Positions 1-7,325 of a stretch of 13,034 nucleotides of DNA are shown piece by piece. Position numbers and translations under genes: made by a program. How positions within the stretch are numbered: position 1 is the first letter of the stretch; every line of letters begins with the position of its first letter. Below the pieces are notes generated by a model. It was given only the letters and a program-made list of their open reading frames with translations. It did not search any database and was not told where the DNA came from. This stretch comes from Verrucomicrobiota bacterium (lineage in GTDB: Bacteria; Verrucomicrobiota; Verrucomicrobiia; Limisphaerales; UBA9464), in assembly GCA_947454295.1 (NCBI GenBank), contig CANGMO010000020.1, positions 1-13,034 on the forward strand, written 5' to 3'.

Positions 1-595
1 GGCGCGAATGGAGCCGATGACCGTCAAGGCCGGTGGCCTGACCCAGCCCATGCTCGCTGTCACCCTGATGTGCGTCATGCTCGGCTCGTGGTTCACCGAC
101 GCCATCGGCATCTACGCGGTGTTCGGCGCGTTCATTCTCGGTGTGGCCATGCCCCGGGGCGAATTCTCCGCCGCCCTGACCCGCCAGCTGGAACCACTGC
201 TCGTGGTATTCCTGCTTCCCACCTTTTTCACCTACTCAGGACTCAACACACGACTGGATCTCGTGGACACCCCGCAGCTGTGGATGGTGGCCGTCCTCGC
301 CCTGCTCGCTGCCTGCCTCGGCAAGGGAGTCGCGTGCTGGGCCGCCGCCCGGCTGAACGGGGAAAACAATCCCACCGCCCTCGCCGTCGGCACCCTCATG
401 AACGCCCGCGGCCTCATGGAGCTGATCATCCTCAACATCGGCCTCGAACGCGGTCTCATCACGCCCCAGCTGTTCTCGATCATGGTGGTGATGGCCGTGG
501 TCACCACCCTGCTGGCCTCGCCCGTCTTTGAATGGGTCTACGGCAGGCAGGCAAGGGCTCGGGGCGAACTCGCGTCCCTGCCCTCCCATTCCTGA
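1..595 (+). CDS. CPA2-type cation:proton antiporter, C-terminal part (5' end outside window)
   Basis: The reading frame is open from the left edge, so the true start lies upstream and the ATG at position 8 is probably internal. About 197 residues are visible. They form several hydrophobic segments, including an FGAFILG motif and, near the end, NARGLMELIILNIGLERG followed by a run like IMVVMAVVTTLLASP. That C-terminal block is characteristic of the CPA2 monovalent cation:proton antiporter family (Na+/H+ exchangers, KefB/KefC and plant CHX relatives). The protein would sit in the inner membrane and exchange Na+ or K+ for protons; which ion cannot be told from this part. After the last membrane segment only a short basic and Ser/Pro tail remains, so no KefC-like RCK/TrkA-N domain follows in this reading frame. 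The next gene starts about 100 bp downstream and shows no functional link. Confidence 0.85.
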   Translation, partial: ARMEPMTVKAGGLTQPMLAVTLMCVMLGSWFTDAIGIYAVFGAFILGVAMPRGEFSAALTRQLEPLLVVFLLPTFFTYSGLNTRLDLVDTPQLWMVAVLALLAACLGKGVACWAAARLNGENNPTALAVGTLMNARGLMELIILNIGLERGLITPQLFSIMVVMAVVTTLLASPVFEWVYGRQARARGELASLPSHS

Positions 596-596
596 T

Positions 597-643
597 CCCC
601 GCTACCCCGCTACCCGCATTCCCTTTCGGAACTCGGGCGAGTT
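597..643. repeat. Small repeats in the antiporter-tetR gap
   Basis: CCCCGCTA occurs twice in tandem at 597-604 and 605-612. A short inverted repeat, AACTC-4 nt-GAGTT, lies at 630-643. Neither is strong: the stem is only 5 bp and no T-tract follows, so a terminator is not supported. Confidence 0.3.
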
Positions 644-654
644 GAGGCGCCCAG

Positions 655-683
655 TTGACAGATTCAAACACGTGTTTCAAACT
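655..683 (+). promoter_or_regulatory. Putative autoregulated promoter/operator of the TetR-exporter operon
   Basis: TTGACA at 655-660 is a perfect -35 consensus. Directly behind it, TTCAAACACGTGTTTCAA (663-680) is an 18-bp inverted repeat whose central 12 bp (AAACACGTGTTT) are perfectly self-complementary; only one pair, C against C, breaks the symmetry. Its length and position, between a -35 box and the repressor start at 697, are what is expected of a TetR-family operator. The -10 element is weak: CAAACT at 678-683 lies at 17-bp spacing and matches TATAAT at only three positions. The promoter call is therefore less sure than the palindrome itself. Confidence 0.45.
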
Positions 684-696
684 CCCGCTTGAACGG

Positions 697-1413
697 ATGT
701 CGACGACACGTCAACGGGTTCGAGAAAGCGGTGCCGACGCGGGCAGCCATGACGCGACGCGACGCGCCTTGCTGGACGCCGCGGCGGACGTGTTCGCCGA
801 AGTCGGGTTCCGGCAGGCGACCATTCGCGACATCTGCAAGCGGGCCGCGGCCAACGTGGCGGCGGTAAACTACCATTTCGGCGACAAGGAAACGCTCTAC
901 GCGGAGGTGTTGACCGAGCAGAGCCGGCTGGCCATGCGGCTGCATCCGTCGCCGCCCGATGATCCCGCGGTTCCGGCGGCGATCCGCCTCGAGCAGTTCG
1001 TTCGGAGCTTTCTGCAACGGGTGCTTTCCGCGGAGCTGAGTGCGCGGCACGGCCGCATGATGGCGCGGGAGATGGTGGATCCCACCCGCGCCCTCGATCG
1101 GCTGGTGAAGGAATCCATCCGGCCCAACGCGCTGCAGCTATCCAGCATACTCCGTGATCTGGCGGGCCAGGGAACGACGGAAGAGGTCCTACGCCTGGCC
1201 GGCATGAGCATCGTGGGACAGATCCTGTTCTATTGCCACTGCCAGCCCGTGGTGAGGCGACTCTTCCCGGAAAGTCCGTACGACGCCGGCCAGCTGGAGC
1301 AGCTCACGCGGCACATCACGGATTTCAGCCTGTCCGCCCTCCGCGGACTATCCGCCTCGGGTTCCCCTTCCCGGCGTCGACCGCAGACGAAACGTCGCCG
1401 CGCCCGCACCTGA
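697..1413 (+). CDS. TetR family repressor, CecR (YbiH/DUF1956)-like
   Basis: This is a DNA-binding repressor of about 238 residues. The N-terminal TetR helix-turn-helix is clear: RRALLDAAADVFAEVGF, then TIRDICKRAAANVAAVNYHF and GDKETLYAEVL. The C-terminal part has MMAREMVDPTRALDRLV followed by IRPNALQLSSILRDL, which resembles the CecR-type (DUF1956) ligand-binding domain. E. coli CecR controls ABC/HlyD efflux genes, which matches the neighbours here. The start at ATG 697 is preferred. A TTG at 655 would add 14 residues but would place the promoter-like TTGACA and the operator-like palindrome inside the coding sequence. The exporter permease begins 27 bp after the stop on the same strand, so the repressor is probably the first gene of the operon it controls. 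The C-terminus is a basic Ser/Arg-rich tail, probably disordered. The inducer is unknown. Confidence 0.88.
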   Translation: MSTTRQRVRESGADAGSHDATRRALLDAAADVFAEVGFRQATIRDICKRAAANVAAVNYHFGDKETLYAEVLTEQSRLAMRLHPSPPDDPAVPAAIRLEQFVRSFLQRVLSAELSARHGRMMAREMVDPTRALDRLVKESIRPNALQLSSILRDLAGQGTTEEVLRLAGMSIVGQILFYCHCQPVVRRLFPESPYDAGQLEQLTRHITDFSLSALRGLSASGSPSRRRPQTKRRRART

Positions 1414-1440
1414 CGACGCCGCCCTACACACCCCCTTTCC

Positions 1441-2580
1441 ATGTTTCACCTCGCGCTCAAGATGCTGATGGGCGATCGCGCCAAGTACATCATGCTGGTC
1501 GGCGGGCTCACCTTTGCCGCGCTGCTGATGACGCAGCAGAACGCCGTCTTCCAGGGCCTGCTTTCCTGGACCACCAGCCATTTGCGGAACATGCGGGCCT
1601 CCATCTGGGTGGTGGAGGCGCACGTGGACTATGCGAATGAGACCAAGCCGCTGCGCGACACCGACGTGAACCGCGTCCGCAGCGTCAAGGGCGTGGACTT
1701 CGCCGTGCCGATGTTCCAGGGAATTCTGAAGGCCAAGGACTCCGACGGCGCCGACAAGCAGATCATGTTGATCGGCCTCCACGGCGCGACGCTCTTCGGC
1801 CGTCCGCCGCAGATGCTGGCCGGCAGTCTGCAGCAGCTCCGCCTTCCCAACACCGTCGTGATCGATGAACTCGGGGTTCAGCGTCTCAGCGCCAAGGGCC
1901 GGCCGCCGATCAAGATCGGGGACACCTTTGAGATCAATGATCGCGAGGCCCGCATCGTGGGCATCTGCCGGACCGAGCGGCACTTCTTCGGCTATCCGTA
2001 CGTCTTCAGCAGCTACGATCAGGCGCTCCAATACGCGCCGCGGCAGCGCAAAATGCTCTCGGTGATCCTGGCGGAACCCAAGCCGGGCGCAGCGATCGCC
2101 GATGTCGCACGCGCCATCCAGCGCGAGACGGGCCTGAAGGCGTACACGAGCGAGGAATTTGCCAAGGTGACCGTGGACTACATCTGGAAAAACACCGGCA
2201 TCCCGATGTCGTTCATGACCACCATCATCCTCGGCTTCATCGTGGGCGTCGCCGTTTCCGGCCAGACCTTTTTCTCCTTCGTGCTCGAGAACCTGCGTCA
2301 CCTCGGCGCGCTGAAGGCGATGGGGGCCAGCACCTGGATGCTCGCGCGGATGCTTCTCCTCCAGGCCTTCACCGTGGGGATGATTGGGTACGGGATGGGG
2401 GTGGGCCTGGCCGCGTTGTTTGGATTCGCCGTCCTCCCGGTGGGGCAGCCCCCGTTCCTGCTGGAGGCGAGTTCGATGATCAAAACCGCGGTCGCCATCG
2501 TGGTGATGTGCTGCTTCTCGGCCTTCCTGGGAATCCGAAAGGTGGCGCGACTGGAACCGGCGATCGTCTTCCGTGGCTGA
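1441..2580 (+). CDS. ABC exporter permease, FtsX/MacB fold, DevC-like
   Basis: This is a 379-residue inner-membrane permease with the MacB/FtsX/DevC layout. There is one membrane helix near residues 17-38, a large periplasmic domain (about 45-250) and three helices at about 255-282, 302-330 and 346-364. The periplasmic part contains KPLRDTDVNRVRSVKGV, GDTFEINDREARIVGIC and a YPYVFSSYDQAL block, all typical of DevC-type permeases. LGALKAMGAS (288-297), after the second helix, is the usual cytoplasmic coupling segment that contacts the ATPase. The ATPase, adaptor and outer-membrane channel genes follow in order. In this mechanotransmission family the permease does not form a classic substrate channel; it drives export from the periplasmic side through the adaptor and TolC. 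The substrate is unknown; cyanobacterial DevBCA exports heterocyst glycolipids, and MacAB exports macrolides, peptides and lipids. Confidence 0.88.
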   Translation: MFHLALKMLMGDRAKYIMLVGGLTFAALLMTQQNAVFQGLLSWTTSHLRNMRASIWVVEAHVDYANETKPLRDTDVNRVRSVKGVDFAVPMFQGILKAKDSDGADKQIMLIGLHGATLFGRPPQMLAGSLQQLRLPNTVVIDELGVQRLSAKGRPPIKIGDTFEINDREARIVGICRTERHFFGYPYVFSSYDQALQYAPRQRKMLSVILAEPKPGAAIADVARAIQRETGLKAYTSEEFAKVTVDYIWKNTGIPMSFMTTIILGFIVGVAVSGQTFFSFVLENLRHLGALKAMGASTWMLARMLLLQAFTVGMIGYGMGVGLAALFGFAVLPVGQPPFLLEASSMIKTAVAIVVMCCFSAFLGIRKVARLEPAIVFRG

Positions 2581-2615
2581 GCGGCCCTCCCTAGAACGCA
2601 GTTGAACTCCAGTCC

Positions 2616-3380
2616 ATGAGCGTCCCTTTCAAGGCCCCAGCCTCCACCCCGTCCAGCGGCACGCCGACGGCGGTCCGCGTGCGCGGGGTGACAAAAACCT
2701 TCGGTACCGGCGACAGCCGGACGGTGGCCCTCAAAGGGGTCGACTTCGAAACCCGGGAAGGTGAGTTGCACCTGGTGGTCGGCCCGAGCGGTTGCGGCAA
2801 GACCACGCTGTTGAGCGTGGTGGCGGGCACGCTGGATTGGGACGCCGGCGAAATCGACGTGCTGGGAACCAGGCTGAACGGCATGAGCAAGGCCGCGGTG
2901 ACGGCATTCCGCGGACGCCACATCGGGTTCATTTTCCAACAGTTCAACCTCATTCCCACGCTTACCTGCGTGGAGAACGTCAGCGTCCCGCTGCTGTTGA
3001 ACGGCGTCCACCGTCATCGCGCCGAGCAGACCGCCGCAGAACTCCTGCAGCGGGTCGGACTCGGAGACAAGGGGCGGAAGCGGCCAACTGAATTGTCAGG
3101 TGGACAACAGCAACGCGTGGCCATTGCGCGCGCGCTCAGCCACGAGCCGCGGCTCATCATCTGCGACGAACCCACCAGCGCCCTCGATCGCGACACGGGA
3201 CATCACATCATGGACCTGCTCAGCACCGCGGCGCGCGCGCCGGGGCGCTGCGTGATCATCGTCACCCACGACCCGCGTACCTACGGCTACGCCGACCGGA
3301 TCACCGAAATGGAGGACGGACGCGTCCGCCAGGTGCTGGAAGGCGACGCCCTGCGCCACTACGTCGACCAACACACATAA
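2616..3380 (+). CDS. ABC exporter ATPase, DevA/MacB/LolD-type
   Basis: This is a 254-residue nucleotide-binding subunit with every functional motif intact. Walker A is GPSGCGKT (56-63), the Q-loop is at Q108, the signature is LSGGQQQR (160-167), Walker B is LIICDE (180-185, catalytic E185), the D-loop is SALD (188-191) and the H-loop is H218. The FQQFNLIPTLT segment after the Q-loop is typical of the MacB/LolD/DevA subfamily. It would hydrolyse ATP on the cytoplasmic face and drive the permease encoded 35 bp upstream. The first 20 or so residues are a low-complexity Ser/Pro/Thr extension with no recognised role, and a slightly later start cannot be excluded. It belongs to the same operon as its neighbours. 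Confidence 0.93.
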   Translation: MSVPFKAPASTPSSGTPTAVRVRGVTKTFGTGDSRTVALKGVDFETREGELHLVVGPSGCGKTTLLSVVAGTLDWDAGEIDVLGTRLNGMSKAAVTAFRGRHIGFIFQQFNLIPTLTCVENVSVPLLLNGVHRHRAEQTAAELLQRVGLGDKGRKRPTELSGGQQQRVAIARALSHEPRLIICDEPTSALDRDTGHHIMDLLSTAARAPGRCVIIVTHDPRTYGYADRITEMEDGRVRQVLEGDALRHYVDQHT

Positions 3381-3421
3381 TCCCGCCCCCGATTTTCCAT
3401 CTCCGAACTTCGACTCCTCCC

Positions 3422-4375
3422 ATGCTGTTCCGCAAAATCTCCTTCTACTTCGCCATCGCCGGTGTGGTGGCCGCGCTGGCCCTCGTGCACCGCATGAAGC
3501 AACGTCCCCCCAGTCCGGGGCCGGAATCCCCACCCGCCCGCTCCCCCTACTCCGACACGGTCGCAGCGACGGGCCTGGTGGAGGCGGCAAAGGAAAACGT
3601 GAAGATCGCGTCGCCGCGCGCCGGCGTGGTGACCCGCGTGGCGGTCAAGGTCGGCGACCGGGTAAAAGCTGGCGCTCTCCTGTTCCAACTCGACGACAGG
3701 GAGGTGCGTTCACGCGTCGCCACCATGGAGGCGCAGATGGCTTCGATGGAGTCGACGCTGGCCGTTGAGGAAGTGTCGGTCGCCGACTGGACCGATCAGG
3801 TGGAGCGTTTCAGCCGGTTGGAGCGCGACAAGGTGGCCACCGAGGACGAGTTGAAGCGGCGGCAGTTCACACTCCAGGGCGCGCGTGCCCGGGTGGCGGC
3901 GAGTCGCGCCGCCATCGCGGCCTGCAGTCGGCAGCTCGAACAGGCACGCACCGATTTGGAAATCCTTTCGGTGCGGGCCCCGCGCGACGGGCAACTCCTG
4001 CAGGTGAACGTCCGCGAAGGCGAATTCGCCCCGGCCGCCGCCCCGGCCGGCGACCCGCTGATGCTGCTGGGAGATGTCGACCGGCTGCAGGTCCGCGCCG
4101 AGGTGGACGAGCAGAACGCCGTGCTGGTGGACGCAAGTCAACCGGCCCAGGCCTCCCTCAAGGGGCACGCCGATCTGCAGATGCCGCTTCGCTTTGTGCG
4201 CATTGAACCGTATGTGGTTCCCAAGCGCAGCCTCACCGGAGACAGCCTGGAGCGCGTCGACACCCGCGTCCTGCAAATCGTGTTCGAATTGGACCGTCCG
4301 GCATTCCCGGTGTACGTCGGGCAGCAGGTGGACGTGTTCATCGCGCGCAAGCCCGCCCCGACCGCGGCCCGCTGA
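3422..4375 (+). CDS. Periplasmic adaptor (HlyD/MacA/DevB-type membrane fusion protein)
   Basis: This is a 317-residue adaptor anchored in the inner membrane by one N-terminal helix (about 7-23) and followed by a Pro-rich linker (28-45). The first lipoyl half-motif is VKIASPRAGVVTRVAVKVGD (60-79). An alpha-helical hairpin covers about 93-180 and is strongly coiled-coil in character. The second lipoyl half follows (ILSVRAPRDGQLLQVNVREG, 181-200), and a beta-barrel region begins near LQVRAEVDEQNAVLV. It would bridge the ABC permease and the TolC-like channel in the periplasm. It is somewhat short for the family, with a single hairpin. The gene lies 41 bp after the ATPase and 80 bp before the outer-membrane channel, so the operon encodes a whole tripartite pump. 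Confidence 0.9.
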   Translation: MLFRKISFYFAIAGVVAALALVHRMKQRPPSPGPESPPARSPYSDTVAATGLVEAAKENVKIASPRAGVVTRVAVKVGDRVKAGALLFQLDDREVRSRVATMEAQMASMESTLAVEEVSVADWTDQVERFSRLERDKVATEDELKRRQFTLQGARARVAASRAAIAACSRQLEQARTDLEILSVRAPRDGQLLQVNVREGEFAPAAAPAGDPLMLLGDVDRLQVRAEVDEQNAVLVDASQPAQASLKGHADLQMPLRFVRIEPYVVPKRSLTGDSLERVDTRVLQIVFELDRPAFPVYVGQQVDVFIARKPAPTAAR

Positions 4376-4455
4376 GACACGGTTCCTCCTCAACCCTGCG
4401 CCTGAGCCAACTCCCATTTGACCCCACTCCTCCCGCCACTCAACTTCGTCCCCTC

Positions 4456-5904
4456 ATGAGCCGCCCATCCCTCACTCAGGCCCGCTTCCAAGTCGCCCTT
4501 CTGACCTGGCTCGCCGCGTTGCCGGCCGGATCCGTGGTGCGCGCCGAGTCGGCACCTCCCGCCGCGGCATCCACCCCTGGCACCGCCCGCAGCGGAACCC
4601 CGGCCTGGCCCTCCGCGCCGCTCAGCCTGCAGAATGTGTTGGAGCTCGGCCTGCAGCAGAGCCCCGCGATTCTCAAGGGAAAGCAGGACATCGAGGAAAG
4701 CCTCGGCGTGGTGGTGCAGCTGAAGTCGGCGGCACGGCCGCAGGTTTCAGCGAGCGGCGCCGTGAACTCGCTCGATAGCGGCAGGATCGAGGCCGCGCCA
4801 TTTGGTGGCCCCGGGGGCATCAAGTTTCAAAGCGACAAAAACTGGAACACCGCCATCCAGGTTTCGCAGCCGCTGTACGCGGGCGGACGCATCGCGGCCT
4901 CGCTTCGCAGCGCCAGGTGGACGCGTGAGGCAGCACTGGCCAGCTACCAGGCGTTGGTGGAGGAGACGCTGCTGAACCTGCGCATCGCCTACGACGACAT
5001 CCTGCTGGCCGCCGAGCAGATCAAGACGCAGGAAGCGTCCGTTCACCTGCTGGAGCAGGAACTGGCGGACGCCCGGCGGCGCTTCGAGGCAGGCACCGTC
5101 CCCCGGTTCAACGTGTTGCGCGCCGAGGTGGAGCTCGGCAGCGCCAAGCCGCGCCTCATCCGGGCCCGGAACGCGCATCGCATTGCCAAGAACCACCTCG
5201 CCACCCTGTTGGGATGGAACACGCCCAACGACGGTGCCGAAGACATCCCGCTGCAACTCTCCGGAAAACTGGAGGCACAGAAGGGCGATGCCGCGCTGAC
5301 GCAGGCCATCGGGCGCGCTCTCGCGCAGCGTCCTGAGCTCACCGCGTTGCGAGCCCAGGAGGCGATCCGCGGCGAAGAGCTCACCCAAGCGAAGTCGGCC
5401 CGACTTCCCGTGGTGTCTGCGTATGGTGGATGGGGTTGGCAGAGCCGAACCTTTACCGACGATTTCTCGGGGTACGTGGATGGGTGGAACGTAGGCGCCC
5501 GGGTGGATTGGTCGATCTGGGATTCCGGCCTCACACGGGGCAAGGTGGATGCCGCCACGGCGCGTCGTCAGAAGGCGCACATCGAGATCGACGACACCGC
5601 CCGAAAGATCGAACTCGAAGTCCGCACCGCCCACTCCAATTTCCAGGAATCCCGCGAAGTGCTGGAATCCCAGGCCCGGGTCATTGAGCAGGCCGAAGAG
5701 GCACTGCGTCTCGCCGGCGCGCGCGCCGAGGCCGGAAGCGGGACGCAGCTGGATGTCCTCAGCGCCCAGACGGCGCTCACTGAGGCCCGAAGCACCTATT
5801 TCCAGGCCCTGCGAGACCAGCGTGTGGCGTGGGCCCGGCTTGAGCGGGCCATGGGGGCGGCCACCCTGCTGCGCACCGACAGTGGAACCGCATCCAAGCC
5901 CTGA
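4456..5904 (+). CDS. TolC family outer-membrane efflux protein
   Basis: This is a 482-residue outer-membrane channel subunit. The N-terminus has a signal peptide with a hydrophobic stretch (about 13-26) and likely cleavage near VRA-ES around residue 31. A Pro/Ala-rich linker follows, then two outer-membrane efflux protein (OEP) repeats. The first begins near LSLQNVLELGLQQSPAIL and the second near TQAIGRALAQRPELTALRAQ. Both carry long Ala/Glu/Arg/Gln-rich helices expected of the periplasmic tunnel, and the C-terminal GTQLDVLSAQTALTEARSTY helix is typical. In the trimer it would form the exit duct for the ABC pump encoded just upstream. The length is normal for the family. It appears to be the last gene of the exporter operon, since two hairpins follow in the next gap. 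Confidence 0.9.
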   Translation: MSRPSLTQARFQVALLTWLAALPAGSVVRAESAPPAAASTPGTARSGTPAWPSAPLSLQNVLELGLQQSPAILKGKQDIEESLGVVVQLKSAARPQVSASGAVNSLDSGRIEAAPFGGPGGIKFQSDKNWNTAIQVSQPLYAGGRIAASLRSARWTREAALASYQALVEETLLNLRIAYDDILLAAEQIKTQEASVHLLEQELADARRRFEAGTVPRFNVLRAEVELGSAKPRLIRARNAHRIAKNHLATLLGWNTPNDGAEDIPLQLSGKLEAQKGDAALTQAIGRALAQRPELTALRAQEAIRGEELTQAKSARLPVVSAYGGWGWQSRTFTDDFSGYVDGWNVGARVDWSIWDSGLTRGKVDAATARRQKAHIEIDDTARKIELEVRTAHSNFQESREVLESQARVIEQAEEALRLAGARAEAGSGTQLDVLSAQTALTEARSTYFQALRDQRVAWARLERAMGAATLLRTDSGTASKP

Positions 5905-5917
5905 ATCATGCCCGGGC

Positions 5918-5938
5918 CCTCCCGCGTTGAACGGGAGG
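5918..5938 (+). terminator. Hairpin 1 after the TolC gene
   Basis: CCTCCCG (5918-5924) pairs perfectly with CGGGAGG (5932-5938) across a 7-nt loop. It begins 13 bp after the TolC stop. No T-run follows, so it may be an attenuator, an mRNA-stabilising stem or a weak terminator rather than a canonical intrinsic terminator. Confidence 0.45.
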
Positions 5939-5972
5939 CGACCAGGCATTCGGAGCGTTCCGATCATTTACC

Positions 5973-6004
5973 TTCCCCCATCGCCCGGGGGAACGCAGCC
6001 TTTT
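5973..6004 (+). terminator. Hairpin 2 before the MFS gene, with a short T-run
   Basis: TTCCCCC (5973-5979) pairs with GGGGGAA (5987-5993) across a 7-nt loop, and TTTT follows at 6001-6004. The T-run is short and starts 7 nt after the stem, so this is a weak intrinsic terminator candidate. It ends 8 bp before the MFS start codon and could instead act on translation of that gene. Confidence 0.4.
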
Positions 6005-6012
6005 GCCCCGAC

Positions 6013-7305
6013 ATGAGTTCCTCGAAGAAGTCGCCGCTGCTGATCATTTTTCTGACGGTCTTCATCGACCTGGTGGGCTTCGGCATCGTTCTGCCGTTGC
6101 TTCCCACCTACGCCCACAGCTTTCACGCCAGCGGCATCGTCGTGGGAGCCATCATGGCCGCCTATTCGGCGATGCAATTCCTGTTCGCTCCGGCCTGGGG
6201 GGCCTGGAGCGATCGCGTGGGACGCCGCCCTGTCCTGCTGATCAGTACCGCTGGAGCCGCGCTGAGCTATGCCGTTTTTGCCTTCGGCTCCACGCTCAGC
6301 GGCACCACGGCGTTGTGGGTGATCTTCCTTTCACGAGTTTGCGCGGGCATCTGCGGCGCCAATCTTACCGTGGCCCAGGCCTACATCGCCGACATCACCC
6401 CGCCTGAGCAAAGCGCACAACGCATGGGGCTCATTGGGATGGCCTTCGGACTCGGATTCATCATTGGTCCGCTGGTGGCGCTGGCCGGGCAGGCCTTGAT
6501 CGGGCCCAGCGGCCCCGGCTGGCTCGCGGCGACCATTTGTGCCTCCAACCTCGTCTTCGCCTTCACCAGGCTGCCGGAAAGTTGGACTCCCGGAGCGAAG
6601 GCGGCGATTCAACGCACCCGCAAGGAGGGCGTGATGCACGTCATGCGAACCCCGGTTCTGGGATTCCTGGTGGTGGTTTTCTTCCTGGCGACCTTCGGAT
6701 TCACCTGCTTCGAGAGCAACCTGGCGATTCTCGTCACCCATAACTTCAATCTCGATGACCTTTCCGCCCGCAAGGTTGGCGCGGTTCTGTTCTCGTTTGC
6801 CGGCATCGTCGGAGCCTTCGTTCAGGGTGGTCCCATCGGGAAGCTGGTGAAGAAGGTGGGCGAACCCCGGCTGGTGGCCTTCAGTCTTCTGATTTTTGCG
6901 GTTGGCCTGTTCCCCATGCCCTGGCTGACCAGCCACGAACCCCTCGCCTGGAGCAGCCTGTTCTCTGCCGCGGGCGGCGCCTGGCGGCTGCTATTCCTGC
7001 TGGTGGCATTGATCGCCATCGGTTCAGGCCTCACCCGGCCTCCGCTGTTCGCGCTGCTGCAGCGTCTCGCGCCGGAGAATGAGCGTGGATTGACCTTCGG
7101 AGTGGCCCAATCCGGCGCCAGCCTGGCACGCATCATTGGTCCGCTGTTCGCCGGATGGATGTATGACCGGCACCCGAGCTGGCCCTATGTGGTCTGCTCA
7201 GCGTTGGCGTTGGTGACCGGTGTTCTCGCCTGGAACAAGCTGGTCCGGGGCGACGTGCTCCACCAGACATCGCCGGGTGGCCCCACCCCTGCAGCGGCTC
7301 ACTGA
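6013..7305 (+). CDS. MFS transporter, TetA/drug:H+ antiporter type
   Basis: This is a 430-residue, 12-helix major facilitator. The N-terminus, SPLLIIFLTVFIDLVGFGIV, is the usual opening of TetA-like drug:H+ antiporter members. Motif A follows helix 2 as GAWSDRVGRRP (G63, D67, R71 and R72). GMAFGLGFIIGP in helix 5 is the antiporter motif C region, and SGASLARIIGPLFAGW lies in the second half. ATG 6013 is chosen over an in-frame ATG at 5908. The longer form would add 35 charged residues not expected in the family, and its DNA contains both hairpins. The protein would expel a small compound across the inner membrane using the proton gradient; the substrate is unknown. It may be co-expressed with the tripartite exporter 108 bp upstream, depending on whether the hairpins terminate. 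Confidence 0.88.
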   Translation: MSSSKKSPLLIIFLTVFIDLVGFGIVLPLLPTYAHSFHASGIVVGAIMAAYSAMQFLFAPAWGAWSDRVGRRPVLLISTAGAALSYAVFAFGSTLSGTTALWVIFLSRVCAGICGANLTVAQAYIADITPPEQSAQRMGLIGMAFGLGFIIGPLVALAGQALIGPSGPGWLAATICASNLVFAFTRLPESWTPGAKAAIQRTRKEGVMHVMRTPVLGFLVVVFFLATFGFTCFESNLAILVTHNFNLDDLSARKVGAVLFSFAGIVGAFVQGGPIGKLVKKVGEPRLVAFSLLIFAVGLFPMPWLTSHEPLAWSSLFSAAGGAWRLLFLLVALIAIGSGLTRPPLFALLQRLAPENERGLTFGVAQSGASLARIIGPLFAGWMYDRHPSWPYVVCSALALVTGVLAWNKLVRGDVLHQTSPGGPTPAAAH

Positions 7306-7325
7306 AATCCCGCGCGGCGGCGAGG

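Noticed and set aside
655..696. TTG start at 655 for the TetR gene
   Set aside because: The TTG is part of a perfect -35-like TTGACA, the next bases form the operator-like palindrome, and the extra 14 residues match nothing in the family.
1348..2301. Long open frame of 317 codons on the - strand across the permease gene
   Set aside because: It lies antisense to a clearly conserved ABC permease, its product is rich in His/Asp/Gly/Arg with no recognisable domain, and long antisense frames are common in GC-rich DNA.
4747..5967. Long open frame of 406 codons on the - strand across the TolC-like gene
   Set aside because: It is antisense to a well-supported outer-membrane efflux gene, and the product is low-complexity Gly/Arg/Pro/Leu without motifs.
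5908..6012. Upstream in-frame start (ATG 5908) for the MFS gene
   Set aside because: It would add 35 charged residues ahead of the conserved first helix, and its DNA contains two hairpins and sits 4 bp after the channel gene's stop; ATG 6013 fits the family.
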